Positions 49,481 to 59,100 of a stretch of DNA of 64,000 nucleotides are shown here, in pieces. Positions within the stretch are counted from its first letter, which is position 1, and each line of letters opens with the position of its first letter. Position numbers and translations under genes: made by a program. Source of the stretch: Clostridium sp. cel8 (GTDB lineage Bacteria > Bacillota > Clostridia > Clostridiales > Clostridiaceae); assembly GCF_014050525.1 (NCBI RefSeq), contig NZ_JACGAG010000006.1, forward strand, positions 62,001 to 126,000, read 5' to 3'. The notes under the pieces were generated by a model, which saw nothing but the letters and a program-made list of their open reading frames with translations, ran no database searches and was not told the DNA's origin.

Positions 49481-49694
49481 TAATACTTTTTACAAATTTA
49501 TGTACTCTTGTTTAATATACTAATTATAAACAAATAGAATATAAAATGTAACAAATATTTAAAGTTATTTATTATCAGTTAAAACAATATTAATAAAATA
49601 ACTGTTATTTTTTAAGCTATTTTTAAGCTTTTACCTTCAAAATATATTTATAGAAATTTTATAAATTAAGTTTTAGAGAGGAGCTTTAATTAAT

Positions 49695-51236
49695 ATGGGT
49701 ATTATTTCTACCAAAAAAAATCTGCTTAAAATAAGCTTGATTTTAATCATGGTATTATCAATAATTTTATGTATTTACACACTTTCCAATTATAAATCCA
49801 CTACAGGTGTAAATCCAACACATCAAAACGAAATAATTAATTTTGATTTTAATCGTAATACACAACATACTAATAGAAATATGCAAAAAAAACCTCAAAA
49901 AAATATAAACTCAAAAAATATAAATGCCAGAAAAAATTTTGGAAATAAGAACAGAAGTAGTAGATATGCTCCTCTTTTGAGTATATACCTTATACTATTT
50001 ATTGGATTATGCATACTTATTTTATACTTTACAAAATACAAAAATGTTAAAATAGCAGATTCCAACAAAAAACTAGTTATATTTTCCATATTGTTTTTAG
50101 GACTTTTTTTAAGAATTTCACTATCTACGGTAATGGAAGGTCATAGCGGTGATCTAAGTTTATTTAAAAATTGGGCTTCAACTGCTGCAAATAGTTTTTC
50201 AAACTTTTATTCAAATGCAAGGTCAAGTGACTATCCTCCACTTTACATCTACATACTATCTATAATTGGCAAACTAGGAAGTATAAGTTCAATGAGTTCA
50301 TACTATACAATTTTGCTAAAGCTTCCTTCAATAATAGCAGATGTAATTACAGGGTATCTGATATATAGAATAGCAAAGAAACATTTTTCATTTGAATCAA
50401 GCATGATTTTAAGTTTGTTTTATATTTTTAATCCTGCTGTATTTATAGATTCAACCCTATGGGGTCAAGTTGATTCCTTCTTTACACTTATTGTAATGCT
50501 TGCAGTATTTTTTATATCAGAAAACAAAATAATTTTATCCAGCATTTTATTCACCTGTGCTGTACTTATGAAACCACAGGGAATAATATTTTTACCAGTT
50601 TTGTTTTTTGAACTTGTAAAAAATAAGAGTGTAAAACTCTTTATTAAAAGCATTATATCATCACTTGTAACTTTTCTTGTAATTATACTACCATTTTCCT
50701 TTAATCAAGATGCACTGTGGATCTTCAAACTATATTCAAATACTATATCAGAATATCCATATGCTTCAGTAAATGGCTTTAACTTTTTTTACCTACTTGG
50801 CGGAAACTACAAGGAGAGTTCAACTTCATTTTTGCTATTAAATTATAGCAGTTGGGGATTAATTGCAATTGTAGCTATTACACTTTTTTCCTGGTTTATG
50901 TATGCAAAAAGTAAAAATAAAAATTTTGCATTCTGTGCAGCACTAATTCAAATTGCTGGTGTTTTCACTTTTTCAACAGGAATGCATGAAAGATATCTAT
51001 TCCCAGCACTTGCTTTCTGCATACTGTCCTCTATATATATAAAAGATAAGAGATTTATGATATTGTGTCTTGGTTACACACTTACAATTTATATCAATAT
51101 ATATTCCATACTATTTAGGAGTATTGGAACAATGAATTATGTAACTTCACTATTAAATATAATTCTATTTATTTATTTAATAAAAATATTTGTAGACAAA
51201 ATTAAGAAGACAGATGTATCTATTAATGAAATTTAA
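49695..51236 (+). CDS. Membrane glycosyltransferase (GT87/Gpi18-like mannosyltransferase type)
   Basis: A 513-residue integral membrane protein with a first span at residues 10-30, an Asn/Lys-rich outside loop (about 40-85) and about ten more spans. The acidic pair after the second span, VMEGHSGDLSLFKNWA, and SDYPPLYIYILSIIG match the GT-C lipid-sugar transferases (COG5542 Gpi18-related). It probably uses a lipid-linked sugar to glycosylate surface molecules; the acceptor is unknown. It lies 48 nt upstream of galU, consistent with a glycan-synthesis unit. GAGAGGAG precedes the ATG. Confidence 0.82.
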   Translation: MGIISTKKNLLKISLILIMVLSIILCIYTLSNYKSTTGVNPTHQNEIINFDFNRNTQHTNRNMQKKPQKNINSKNINARKNFGNKNRSSRYAPLLSIYLILFIGLCILILYFTKYKNVKIADSNKKLVIFSILFLGLFLRISLSTVMEGHSGDLSLFKNWASTAANSFSNFYSNARSSDYPPLYIYILSIIGKLGSISSMSSYYTILLKLPSIIADVITGYLIYRIAKKHFSFESSMILSLFYIFNPAVFIDSTLWGQVDSFFTLIVMLAVFFISENKIILSSILFTCAVLMKPQGIIFLPVLFFELVKNKSVKLFIKSIISSLVTFLVIILPFSFNQDALWIFKLYSNTISEYPYASVNGFNFFYLLGGNYKESSTSFLLLNYSSWGLIAIVAITLFSWFMYAKSKNKNFAFCAALIQIAGVFTFSTGMHERYLFPALAFCILSSIYIKDKRFMILCLGYTLTIYINIYSILFRSIGTMNYVTSLLNIILFIYLIKIFVDKIKKTDVSINEI

Positions 51237-51284
51237 ACTGTTTCACATTGATTAATATAAATTTTTTGAAAGGATTTGATATTT

Positions 51285-52169
51285 ATGAGTATAAAAAAAG
51301 CTATAATTCCTGCAGCAGGTCTAGGTACTAGATTTTTACCTGCAACAAAAGCACAAGCAAAAGAGATGCTTCCAATAGTTGATAAACCAACTATACAATA
51401 TATAGTAGAAGAGGCAGTTGCCTCAGGAATTGAAGAAATATTAATAGTTACCGGAAGAAACAAAAAAACAATAGAAGATCATTTTGATAAATCAGTTGAA
51501 CTTGAAAGTGAACTTGAAAGTAATAACAAAGATGAACTTCTAAAAATTGTTCAAGATATATCCAGTATGGTTGATATATATTATATAAGACAAAAAGAAC
51601 CAAAGGGGCTAGGTCACGCTATAAGCATTGCAAAGAATTTTGTTGGAGATGAACCTTTTGCAGTAATGCTTGGAGATGATATAGTAGACTCTACTACACC
51701 TTGTTTAAAACAACTAATTAATTGCTATGACCAGTACAAAACTTCAATTTTAGGTGTACAGCCTGTGGAAAAAGAAGCTATATCAAAATATGGAATAGTA
51801 GATGGAATGGAAATTGAATCTGGACTGTACAAAATTAAAGATATGGTAGAAAAGCCTTCAATTTCAGATGCTCCATCAAACATAGCAATACTAGGAAGAT
51901 ATATAATAACCCCAAAAATATTTGAAATTTTAAATAGAACTAAACCTGGTAAAGGTGGAGAAATCCAGCTTACAGATGCATTAAAAGAATTATCAAGAAT
52001 AGAAGCAATGTATGCATACTGTTTTGAAGGTGAACGATTTGACGCTGGAGACAAATTTGGATTTTTAAAAGCCAATATTCACTACGCTCTAAAGCGTGAT
52101 AATTTAAGAAATGATTTGCTTGACTATATGTCTTCAGTAACAGAAGAATTTAAAATTCCAGCAAGATAG
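51285..52169 (+). CDS. galU: UTP-glucose-1-phosphate uridylyltransferase
   Basis: GalU makes UDP-glucose from UTP and glucose-1-phosphate. The 294-residue protein has the nucleotide motif PAAGLGTRFLPATKAQAKEM, PIVDKPTIQYIVEEAV, FAVMLGDDIV, and the catalytic-site EKPSISDAPSNIAILGRYI. Length is typical. The ATG at 51285 has AAAGGA upstream; the frame to 51276 is unsupported. It likely shares a transcript with the glycosyltransferase and ends in a terminator. Confidence 0.95.
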   Translation: MSIKKAIIPAAGLGTRFLPATKAQAKEMLPIVDKPTIQYIVEEAVASGIEEILIVTGRNKKTIEDHFDKSVELESELESNNKDELLKIVQDISSMVDIYYIRQKEPKGLGHAISIAKNFVGDEPFAVMLGDDIVDSTTPCLKQLINCYDQYKTSILGVQPVEKEAISKYGIVDGMEIESGLYKIKDMVEKPSISDAPSNIAILGRYIITPKIFEILNRTKPGKGGEIQLTDALKELSRIEAMYAYCFEGERFDAGDKFGFLKANIHYALKRDNLRNDLLDYMSSVTEEFKIPAR

Positions 52170-52175
52170 TAATAT

Positions 52176-52222
52176 AAAAAGCCTGTGTCAAAAACTTAGT
52201 AATTTTTCACACAGGCTTTAAT
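52176..52222. terminator. Bidirectional terminator between galU and the kinase-like gene
   Basis: An 11-bp stem AAAGCCTGTGT/ACACAGGCTTT (52178-52188 and 52209-52219) lies between the convergent gene ends. Confidence 0.85.
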
Positions 52223-52223
52223 A

Positions 52224-52763
52224 CTAACTATATTCCCATTCTAAATCTGGTCTTTCTTGATTTAATATTTCCATAAATTTATCTAATAATCCCATCTTCT
52301 TTAATTTTCTTAAAAAAGATTTTGGATAAGGTATATCATATTCATAACTTTTTCTTGGATCTATAATCATCAATGTCCCATTATCTTGAACAAACAAATG
52401 TGGAAATCTAATCTCTAATTTTGTAAATCCAAATAATTTCATATCATCAACTAAATTAGCCACATTTATAACAAAAGATCTTTGTATCCCATTTTTTAAT
52501 AAATAGTCGTATACATTGGTTCCCCCTACATATTCTCTTATCATATAGTTACCTGAAATTTCATAAACTCTTGGAAAATGAGGGCTTCCTTCTACTGATT
52601 TTAATATATCAAACTCAGCTTTACAGCTTGTTGAATTCCTAAATATTTTTATAACTTTGCCATTTGGCATTAAATAAACTTCTCCACTATGACCTTTTCC
52701 TAAATATTTACAATCATCTAAATTAATTGGAATTAATCTATAATCAATATACTTTTTACTCAA
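52224..52763 (-). CDS. Kinase-like protein (YrzF-like, degenerate protein kinase fold)
   Basis: A 179-residue protein with a protein-kinase-like N-lobe: a glycine-rich loop KYLGKGHSGEVYLMPNGKVIKIF with the candidate VAIK Lys, then a YMIREYVGG hinge. The catalytic loop is not HRD-type; the region reads LEIRFPHLFVQDNGTLMIIDPRKS, where IIDPR replaces DFG. It resembles Bacillus YrzF-like kinases or pseudokinases, of unclear activity. TTG 52763 with a perfect AAAGGAGGTGA is the start. That ribosome site is partly inside a long hairpin (52774-52804). Transcribed alone. Confidence 0.8.
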   Translation of the reverse strand: MSKKYIDYRLIPINLDDCKYLGKGHSGEVYLMPNGKVIKIFRNSTSCKAEFDILKSVEGSPHFPRVYEISGNYMIREYVGGTNVYDYLLKNGIQRSFVINVANLVDDMKLFGFTKLEIRFPHLFVQDNGTLMIIDPRKSYEYDIPYPKSFLRKLKKMGLLDKFMEILNQERPDLEWEYS

Positions 52764-52773
52764 AGTATCACCT

Positions 52774-52804
52774 CCTTTGTTTTTATGTAATTTAAAAACA
52801 AAGG
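52774..52804 (-). promoter_or_regulatory. Hairpin overlapping the ribosome site of the kinase-like gene
   Basis: An 11-bp perfect stem, CCTTTGTTTTT/AAAAACAAAGG, with a 9-nt loop (arms 52774-52784 and 52794-52804). The 3' arm on the mRNA includes AAAGG of the AAAGGAGGTGA ribosome site, so it could mask translation. Confidence 0.5.
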
Positions 52805-52865
52805 TTAGGCTAGTAGATTAAAAAAATCTACCTTAATAACATAGTACTCCAATTAACTGATTATG

Positions 52866-53612
52866 TTACCTTACATTTATATCTTTTCCAATTTCATTAA
52901 GTTCTTTAATAACATAATTCTGAAACTTCATAGCTTTATCTTTATTCATGGCCTTTATTCCTTGTAATTTGTATTCAATGTTAAACTTTTTGTACTTATC
53001 CACTCCCATTGTATGATATGGAAGCACCTCAAACTTATCTAACTTATTTAAATCAACTAGGTTTGTTATCATCTCTACAATTTTATCCATAGATGAATAG
53101 TTATCAGTTATTCCAGGTACCATTACATGTCTTATCCATATTTTAGAGTGTGATCTATTTACCGCCTTTACAAAATCATAGAATTCATTTATATCGCCAC
53201 TTGTAAAATCTTTATAACCTTTAGCATCTATATGTTTTATATCAAGCATTACAAGATCAGTATATTTTAAAATTTCATCGTAATTACCTTTCCCAAATCC
53301 TGAAGTATCTAAAACGGTATTTATATTATTTTCCTTACACAATTTTAAAAATTCAACTAAAAATTTAGGCTGCATAAGAGGTTCTCCTCCAGAGCATGTT
53401 ACACCACCCCCGGACTTTTCAAAATACACCCTATATCTTTCAATTTTTTTCAATAGACTTTCAGGAGTTACTTCATCTCCTAGTCCAAATTGCCATGTAT
53501 CTGGATTGTGACAAAATGCACATCTAAGTCTACAACCTTGAAAAAATACAACTACTCTTATTCCAGGACCATCTACAAGTCCCATAGTTTCTATAGAATG
53601 AATTCTTCCCAT
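52866..53612 (-). CDS. pflA: Pyruvate formate-lyase activating enzyme
   Basis: A radical SAM enzyme that installs the glycyl radical on PflB. The 248-residue protein has the cluster motif CRLRCAFCHNPDTW (CX3CX2C), the GG-E motif GGGVTCSGGEPLMQP and later VLDTSGFG and LDIKHID. It starts 3 nt after the pflB stop, so it is co-transcribed and probably translationally coupled. It acts in the cytoplasm under anaerobic conditions. Confidence 0.97.
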   Translation of the reverse strand: MGRIHSIETMGLVDGPGIRVVVFFQGCRLRCAFCHNPDTWQFGLGDEVTPESLLKKIERYRVYFEKSGGGVTCSGGEPLMQPKFLVEFLKLCKENNINTVLDTSGFGKGNYDEILKYTDLVMLDIKHIDAKGYKDFTSGDINEFYDFVKAVNRSHSKIWIRHVMVPGITDNYSSMDKIVEMITNLVDLNKLDKFEVLPYHTMGVDKYKKFNIEYKLQGIKAMNKDKAMKFQNYVIKELNEIGKDINVR

Positions 53613-53615
53613 ATA

Positions 53616-55847
53616 TTAAACCCTTTCATGGAACGTTCTGTGTATTACTTCCATTTGCTTATCCCTTGTAAGTTTCACAAAATGAACTGCATAACCTGAA
53701 ACCCTTATTGTAAGTGTAGGATACTTTTCAGGATTGTCTACTGCATCTAAAAGAGTTGACCTGTCCAGTACATTTACATTCAAGTGGTGAGCACCTTTTG
53801 AAAAATACCCATCTAAAATAGAAACAAGATTAGAAACTCTAGTCATATTATCTTTTCCAAGTGCATCTGGAACAATAGAAAATGTATTTGAAATTCCATC
53901 TTGACAAACTTGTCTATATGGTATTTTAGCTACGGAATTTAAAGATGCAAGTGCTCCTTCTTTATCTCTTCCATGCATTGGGTTGGCTCCAGGTGCAAAA
54001 GGTTCTCCTGCCTTTCTGCCATCTGGTGTAGTTCCAGTCTTTTTTCCATACATTACGTTTGAAGTTATAGTAAGTGCTGACAAAGTGTGTTCTGCACTTC
54101 TATATGCTTTTGTCTTTCTAAGTTCGCTTATAAATTTAGTTACAATTTCCACTGCAATATCATCTACTCTATCATCGTCATTACCGTACTTTGGAAAATC
54201 TCCTTCTACCTCAAAATCAACTGCAACTCCATCTTCATTCCTAATAGGCTTTACCTTTGCATATTTTATTGCACTTAAAGAATCTGCAGCAACTGAAAGT
54301 CCTGCTATTCCACAGGCTAAGAACCTATGAACTTCAGTATCGTGAAGAGCCATAAGTGCTGCTTCATAGGCATATTTGTCATGCATATAATGAATCAAAT
54401 TAAGTGTATTTACATATAACTTTGCCACATATTCAAGTACTTTAAAATAACTTTTCTTAACTTTATCATAGTCAAGTATCTCATCATCCATCTTTTCTAT
54501 CCCAGGCACAACCTTTATAAACTTCTTTTCATCAACACCTTCATTTATAGAATAGAGAAGGGATTTTGCAAGATTACATCTTGCACCAAAAAACTGCATC
54601 TGTTTTCCTACTGCCATTGCAGATACGCAACATGCTATAGCATAATCATCTCCATATATAGGCCTCATTATATCATCATTTTCATATTGAATAGCATCTG
54701 TTTCTATTGACATCCTAGCACAGTATTTCTTAAATGCTTCTGGAAGCTTTTCAGACCAAAGTACTGTCATATTTGGTTCTGGAGCAGGTCCAAGATTTGT
54801 AAGTGTATTTAAAAATCTAAAAGAATTTTTAGTAACAAGAGTTCTTCCATCTATACCCATGCCACCAATTGATTCTGTAACCCAATTTGGATCTCCTGCA
54901 AATATTTCATTGTATTCAGGCGTTCTAAGGTGTCTTTCTAGTCTTAATTTAATTACAAATTGATCAATAAGTTCTTGAGCCTCTTTTTCATCTATTATCC
55001 CATTTTTTATATCTCTTTCAATATAAATATCTAAGAATGTTGAAACTCTTCCAAGGGACATTGCAGCTCCATTATTTTCCTTTATTCCTGCAAGATATCC
55101 AAAGTAAGTAAATTGTACAGCCTCCCTAGCATTACTTGCTGGCTTTGAAATATCTATTCCATAACGTGATGCCATGCTTTTTATTTTATTTAATGCCTTT
55201 ATCTGCTCTGCAACTTCTTCTCTTTTTCTTATAAGTGATTCACACATATCACCTACAAGCATTTTTAAATCCTGCTTTTTCTTGTCTATTAAATAATCTA
55301 CTCCATAAAGAGCAATTCTTCTAAAGTCTCCTATAATTCTACCTCGTCCATAGGCATCAGGAAGTCCTGTCAAAAGTCCAACGTGTCTTGCTCTTCTCAT
55401 CTCTTCTGTATATGCATCAAATACAGCCTCATTATGTGTCTTTCTATATTTTGTGAATATTTCATTCATTTCATCATCAACTTTATATCCATAAGCATCT
55501 AAAGCTTGCTTTGCCATCCTTATTCCTCCAAATGGATTTACCATTCTTTTTAGAGGCTTGTCTGTCTGCAGACCGTATACTACTTCATTTTCCCTATCTA
55601 TATATCCTGGTTTAAAATTGTCTATACCGGATACAGTTTTTGTATCTACATCAAGAACTCCATTTTTTTTATTCTCTTCCATTATAAGTTTTTCTGATTT
55701 TTTCCAAACTTCTTTTGTCTTTTCAGTTGGTGAACTTAAAAATCCTTCATCCCCAGTATAAGGGGTATAGTTTTTTTGAATAAAATTTCTTACATCAATA
55801 TCCTCTGTCCATTTTCCAGAATTAAAATTTTTCCATTCACTTCGCAT
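53616..55847 (-). CDS. pflB: Pyruvate formate-lyase (formate C-acetyltransferase)
   Basis: PflB splits pyruvate with CoA into acetyl-CoA and formate by a glycyl radical. The 743-residue protein has the catalytic Cys pair in [14 protein letters not shown] and the radical Gly in [13 protein letters not shown] near the C-terminus. Full length. Its leader contains a ZTP riboswitch and terminator (55945-56050), which ties formate production to the one-carbon/purine state. In clostridia it often serves to make formate for biosynthesis. AAAGGAG precedes the ATG. Confidence 0.97.
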   Translation of the reverse strand: MRSEWKNFNSGKWTEDIDVRNFIQKNYTPYTGDEGFLSSPTEKTKEVWKKSEKLIMEENKKNGVLDVDTKTVSGIDNFKPGYIDRENEVVYGLQTDKPLKRMVNPFGGIRMAKQALDAYGYKVDDEMNEIFTKYRKTHNEAVFDAYTEEMRRARHVGLLTGLPDAYGRGRIIGDFRRIALYGVDYLIDKKKQDLKMLVGDMCESLIRKREEVAEQIKALNKIKSMASRYGIDISKPASNAREAVQFTYFGYLAGIKENNGAAMSLGRVSTFLDIYIERDIKNGIIDEKEAQELIDQFVIKLRLERHLRTPEYNEIFAGDPNWVTESIGGMGIDGRTLVTKNSFRFLNTLTNLGPAPEPNMTVLWSEKLPEAFKKYCARMSIETDAIQYENDDIMRPIYGDDYAIACCVSAMAVGKQMQFFGARCNLAKSLLYSINEGVDEKKFIKVVPGIEKMDDEILDYDKVKKSYFKVLEYVAKLYVNTLNLIHYMHDKYAYEAALMALHDTEVHRFLACGIAGLSVAADSLSAIKYAKVKPIRNEDGVAVDFEVEGDFPKYGNDDDRVDDIAVEIVTKFISELRKTKAYRSAEHTLSALTITSNVMYGKKTGTTPDGRKAGEPFAPGANPMHGRDKEGALASLNSVAKIPYRQVCQDGISNTFSIVPDALGKDNMTRVSNLVSILDGYFSKGAHHLNVNVLDRSTLLDAVDNPEKYPTLTIRVSGYAVHFVKLTRDKQMEVIHRTFHERV

Positions 55848-55944
55848 AAAATTTTCTCCTTTACAAATATTTTAATTATTTTAATTATTCTAAAAATTAC
55901 TATGATACAACTTCACCTGCTTCATATATATAATAAAGATGAAG

Positions 55945-56050
55945 TAATAAAAAAACCGCCTGGACATTTTATTTGCCCAGGCGGTCGGCTATTAAAAGTC
56001 GTATTCCCTGTGGTTACATCCACTTCCGCCAGTCATACGACCATAAGATC
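55945..56050 (-). ncRNA. ZTP (pfl) riboswitch with overlapping terminator
   Basis: On the minus strand the leader has the pfl-motif core in order: GGTCGTATGACTGGCGGAAG, the GTGGATGTAACCACAGGGAA hairpin, TACGAC pairing back, then GCCGACCGCCTGGGC. The last block forms the 8-bp stem CCGCCTGG/CCAGGCGG (55956-55963, 55977-55984) followed by a T run, i.e. an intrinsic terminator that would compete with aptamer formation. Known ZTP riboswitches switch genes on when ZTP/ZMP signals 10-formyl-THF shortage. Placement before pflB is the association that named the motif. Confidence 0.93.
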
Positions 56051-56068
56051 AATTTAATTTACACATTA

Positions 56069-56097
56069 AAAATATCATATTATCTTTATAGTGTCAA
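56069..56097 (-). promoter_or_regulatory. SigA promoter of pflBA
   Basis: On the minus strand TTGACA (56092-56097) and TATTTT (56069-56074) are spaced by 17 nt, and place the start of transcription just ahead of the ZTP riboswitch. Confidence 0.7.
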
Positions 56098-56120
56098 TAT
56101 AAATTTTAATTTATTTACCG

Positions 56121-59100
56121 TTATATTTTCTTCTTTTTTATAACCATTAATACAGATCCTAATAGAATAAACAATACCCCTATTACAGTCAATACTGTAC
56201 CATCTATAATACTTCCTGTTTTAGGTAATGTTTTCTTATATTCACTGTTTAATGTACTAGATCCGCTTTCCTCTGCATTTGTTTCAGAAGAACCTTTTTC
56301 AGAATTACTTTCTTCACTTGTAGGTGAATTTTCTTCTGTCTGGCTTGTCTGTTCTGTCTGACCTGACTCATCAGTGTTTCCTGTATTTCCAGTTTCATCT
56401 GTATTTCCAGTTTCAGTTGTATCTTTAGTATCTTGTACAGTTCCAATATCATAAACTTTGCTCATATTTATCTCTACCGAAATTACTTTAGTAGAAAGAG
56501 TATATTTTGATGGAGCAACTGTTTCTTTTACAGAGTACTTACCTGGCAATACTTTATAGAATTTGGCCACTCCACTTTCATCTGTAGTAGCAGTCATAAC
56601 TTCTGTGCCATTTAACTTATATAGTGTAAATACTGCACCACTTAGAGGATCGCCATTTTCGTCAACTTTCTTTACACTAACTGTTCCTCTAATGCCTATG
56701 CTTCCTCCACCACCTCCAGTAACCTTTGTGTCACTTAAGCTATACAAACCTGTTTCAGTGTTACCTTCAGGTCTTGCATACACAGGAGTACTATCTACAG
56801 TTTTATCTACACTTACATTGGCATAAAGTGGTGTAGTTGAAGTGTTATATCCAGAAGGCGGCACTGTCTCTTTTATTTCATAGCTACCATATTCTACATC
56901 TTCAAATATAACATTACCGGTGGTATCAGTAGCTCCTTCTACATCATCTGAGCCGCTAGTTGCAGTTAAATCATTCCCTTCTGAATCTTTAACTGCTGTA
57001 AGTGTTCCATCTTCATTAATCTTATATAGTGTAAATACTGCACCTTTTAGAGGATTTCCACTTTCATCTACCTTTTTAAACTGTATGTCATTTCTAATCT
57101 TATTATCAGTAATACTACCTAAATCAACAACTTCACCATCTGTTATTGCTGTTAAATCAACACTTATAGCATTATCATATGAATTGTAGTTTTCAGGCCT
57201 ATTTGTTTCCTTTATTACATATTTTCCATATGCAACATCTTTAAACTCAACAACTCCATCTTCATCGCTAACTGCAGTTATATTGTTTCCACTATCATCT
57301 TTAACTGGAGTTGTGCCATCACTTTGGTAAAGTGTAAATTCTACTCCTTCAAGTCCATCTACATCAGAATCTTCTCCTATTTTTGTAAATTGTATATCTG
57401 CCCTTTTAACAGTATCTTTATAAGTGTAGGTAATATCTTTGTCACCACTACTTGAAATTTGGAATGTATACACTTCACTACTTAAATTGTATCCAGTAGG
57501 AGCTGTTTTTTCTCTAATACTATAGTCTAAGTTATATTTAAGATTGTCAAATGTTACAGAACCATCATCACCCGTAGGATCAGATGTTTCCTTAACATTC
57601 CCATACTGATCCAAAAGTTCAAATACTGCACCACTTAGAGGTGTAACACCATCATCAGCAACCTTTGTAACTGTAATACTGCCAGTTTCTCCAGTTGCAC
57701 CTCCGCCACCTTGTGAAAACCATACACCATTTTGAGTAGCAGAGGAATCTACTTCCACTCCACTTCCTTTAAACTGAACTGAATTTGAATAGTTACCTTT
57801 GTTAGTAACATTTGTTGTAAACTTCAACATAAAAGCTCCAGCTTCTAAGTCTTCAGGGAAAGTAAATTCAAACACTCTAGTATCAGGATCATATTTTACA
57901 TTTTCAGAAGTAAGCTGAACTTTATCCCCTTTAGTAAGACTACCATCTGAGTTTACACTAGCTTTATACAATTCTACAGTATCCGTATCTAATGAAAGTC
58001 CATCTTGCAGTGTATCAGTTATAGTTGCCCCAGCTAGTGGAATGCTCCAGTTTGAATTTGTTTCAACTGTCCAATCAATATAGGAATTGCCTACAGTATA
58101 ATCTGCTATTTTACTTATTACTGAACTTTTAACTGTTTCTGTTCCTGTGCTAGTTGAATTCCCATCTGTATGTATTTCATCTGCTGTAATAGATGCAGTA
58201 TTTTTTAACTCCTGATCACTATTTTCATTGAAAATATCTAAATCTGTGATTTTTGTTTTAAAAGTAATTGTCTGAGTATCATTAATAGTTTCGCTGCCAA
58301 AACCATATATAAATAATCCTGTTGTTTTAGGATTATTTACCAAACTATCTTCAACTTTACTTCCATTAATCTCTGTAGATCCTTCTACATATTCCTGGCC
58401 ATCTAAAATGCTATCCATAACTACTGCATTAGTTATTGGCATCTTATTTTTATTAACTACAATCTGCCAGGTAATTTCTCTTGTTGAATAATCATATCCC
58501 TCACCTGTCTTTTTAATTACTTCACTAGTAACGGTTTGGGATCCAGTAGAACTCTCATCTACACCATTGGCTTTAAAATTAACAGTGTTTTTATACGTTC
58601 CACTGTAATTTGCCCTATAAACTGAAGGATCGGTTATCTGTGTCTGAAATATTATAGTATGTGTATCTGAAAATGCAGATGAAAAAGTATATTCAATGGT
58701 ACCTGTTTTATCAGGGTCTTCATCTGATGCTTGAGTATAACACCCACTATCTGCTATGGACGTTCCATCTAACTTTGTAGAACCGGCCACATATTCTTGT
58801 CCTTTAGGAATATTGTCAGTAACTACTGCCCCAGATGAAATATTTGTTTCACTACTGTTTACAGTAATTTCCCAAGTAATTATTCCATTAGACGCATTAT
58901 AACTTGATCCAACTTTTTTAATAATACTTGGTCTAACTCCTACTCCTTTAGTTGCAGATGTTCCTTCAGATACACCATCCCCTGTTAATGTAGCAGTATT
59001 TTTATAATTAACTTTATTATTGGAATTGTACACATCTATATCTATTGAAGTTGAAAACTCAATAACCTTTTCTTCTGTTATATTTCCTAAATCATAGATA

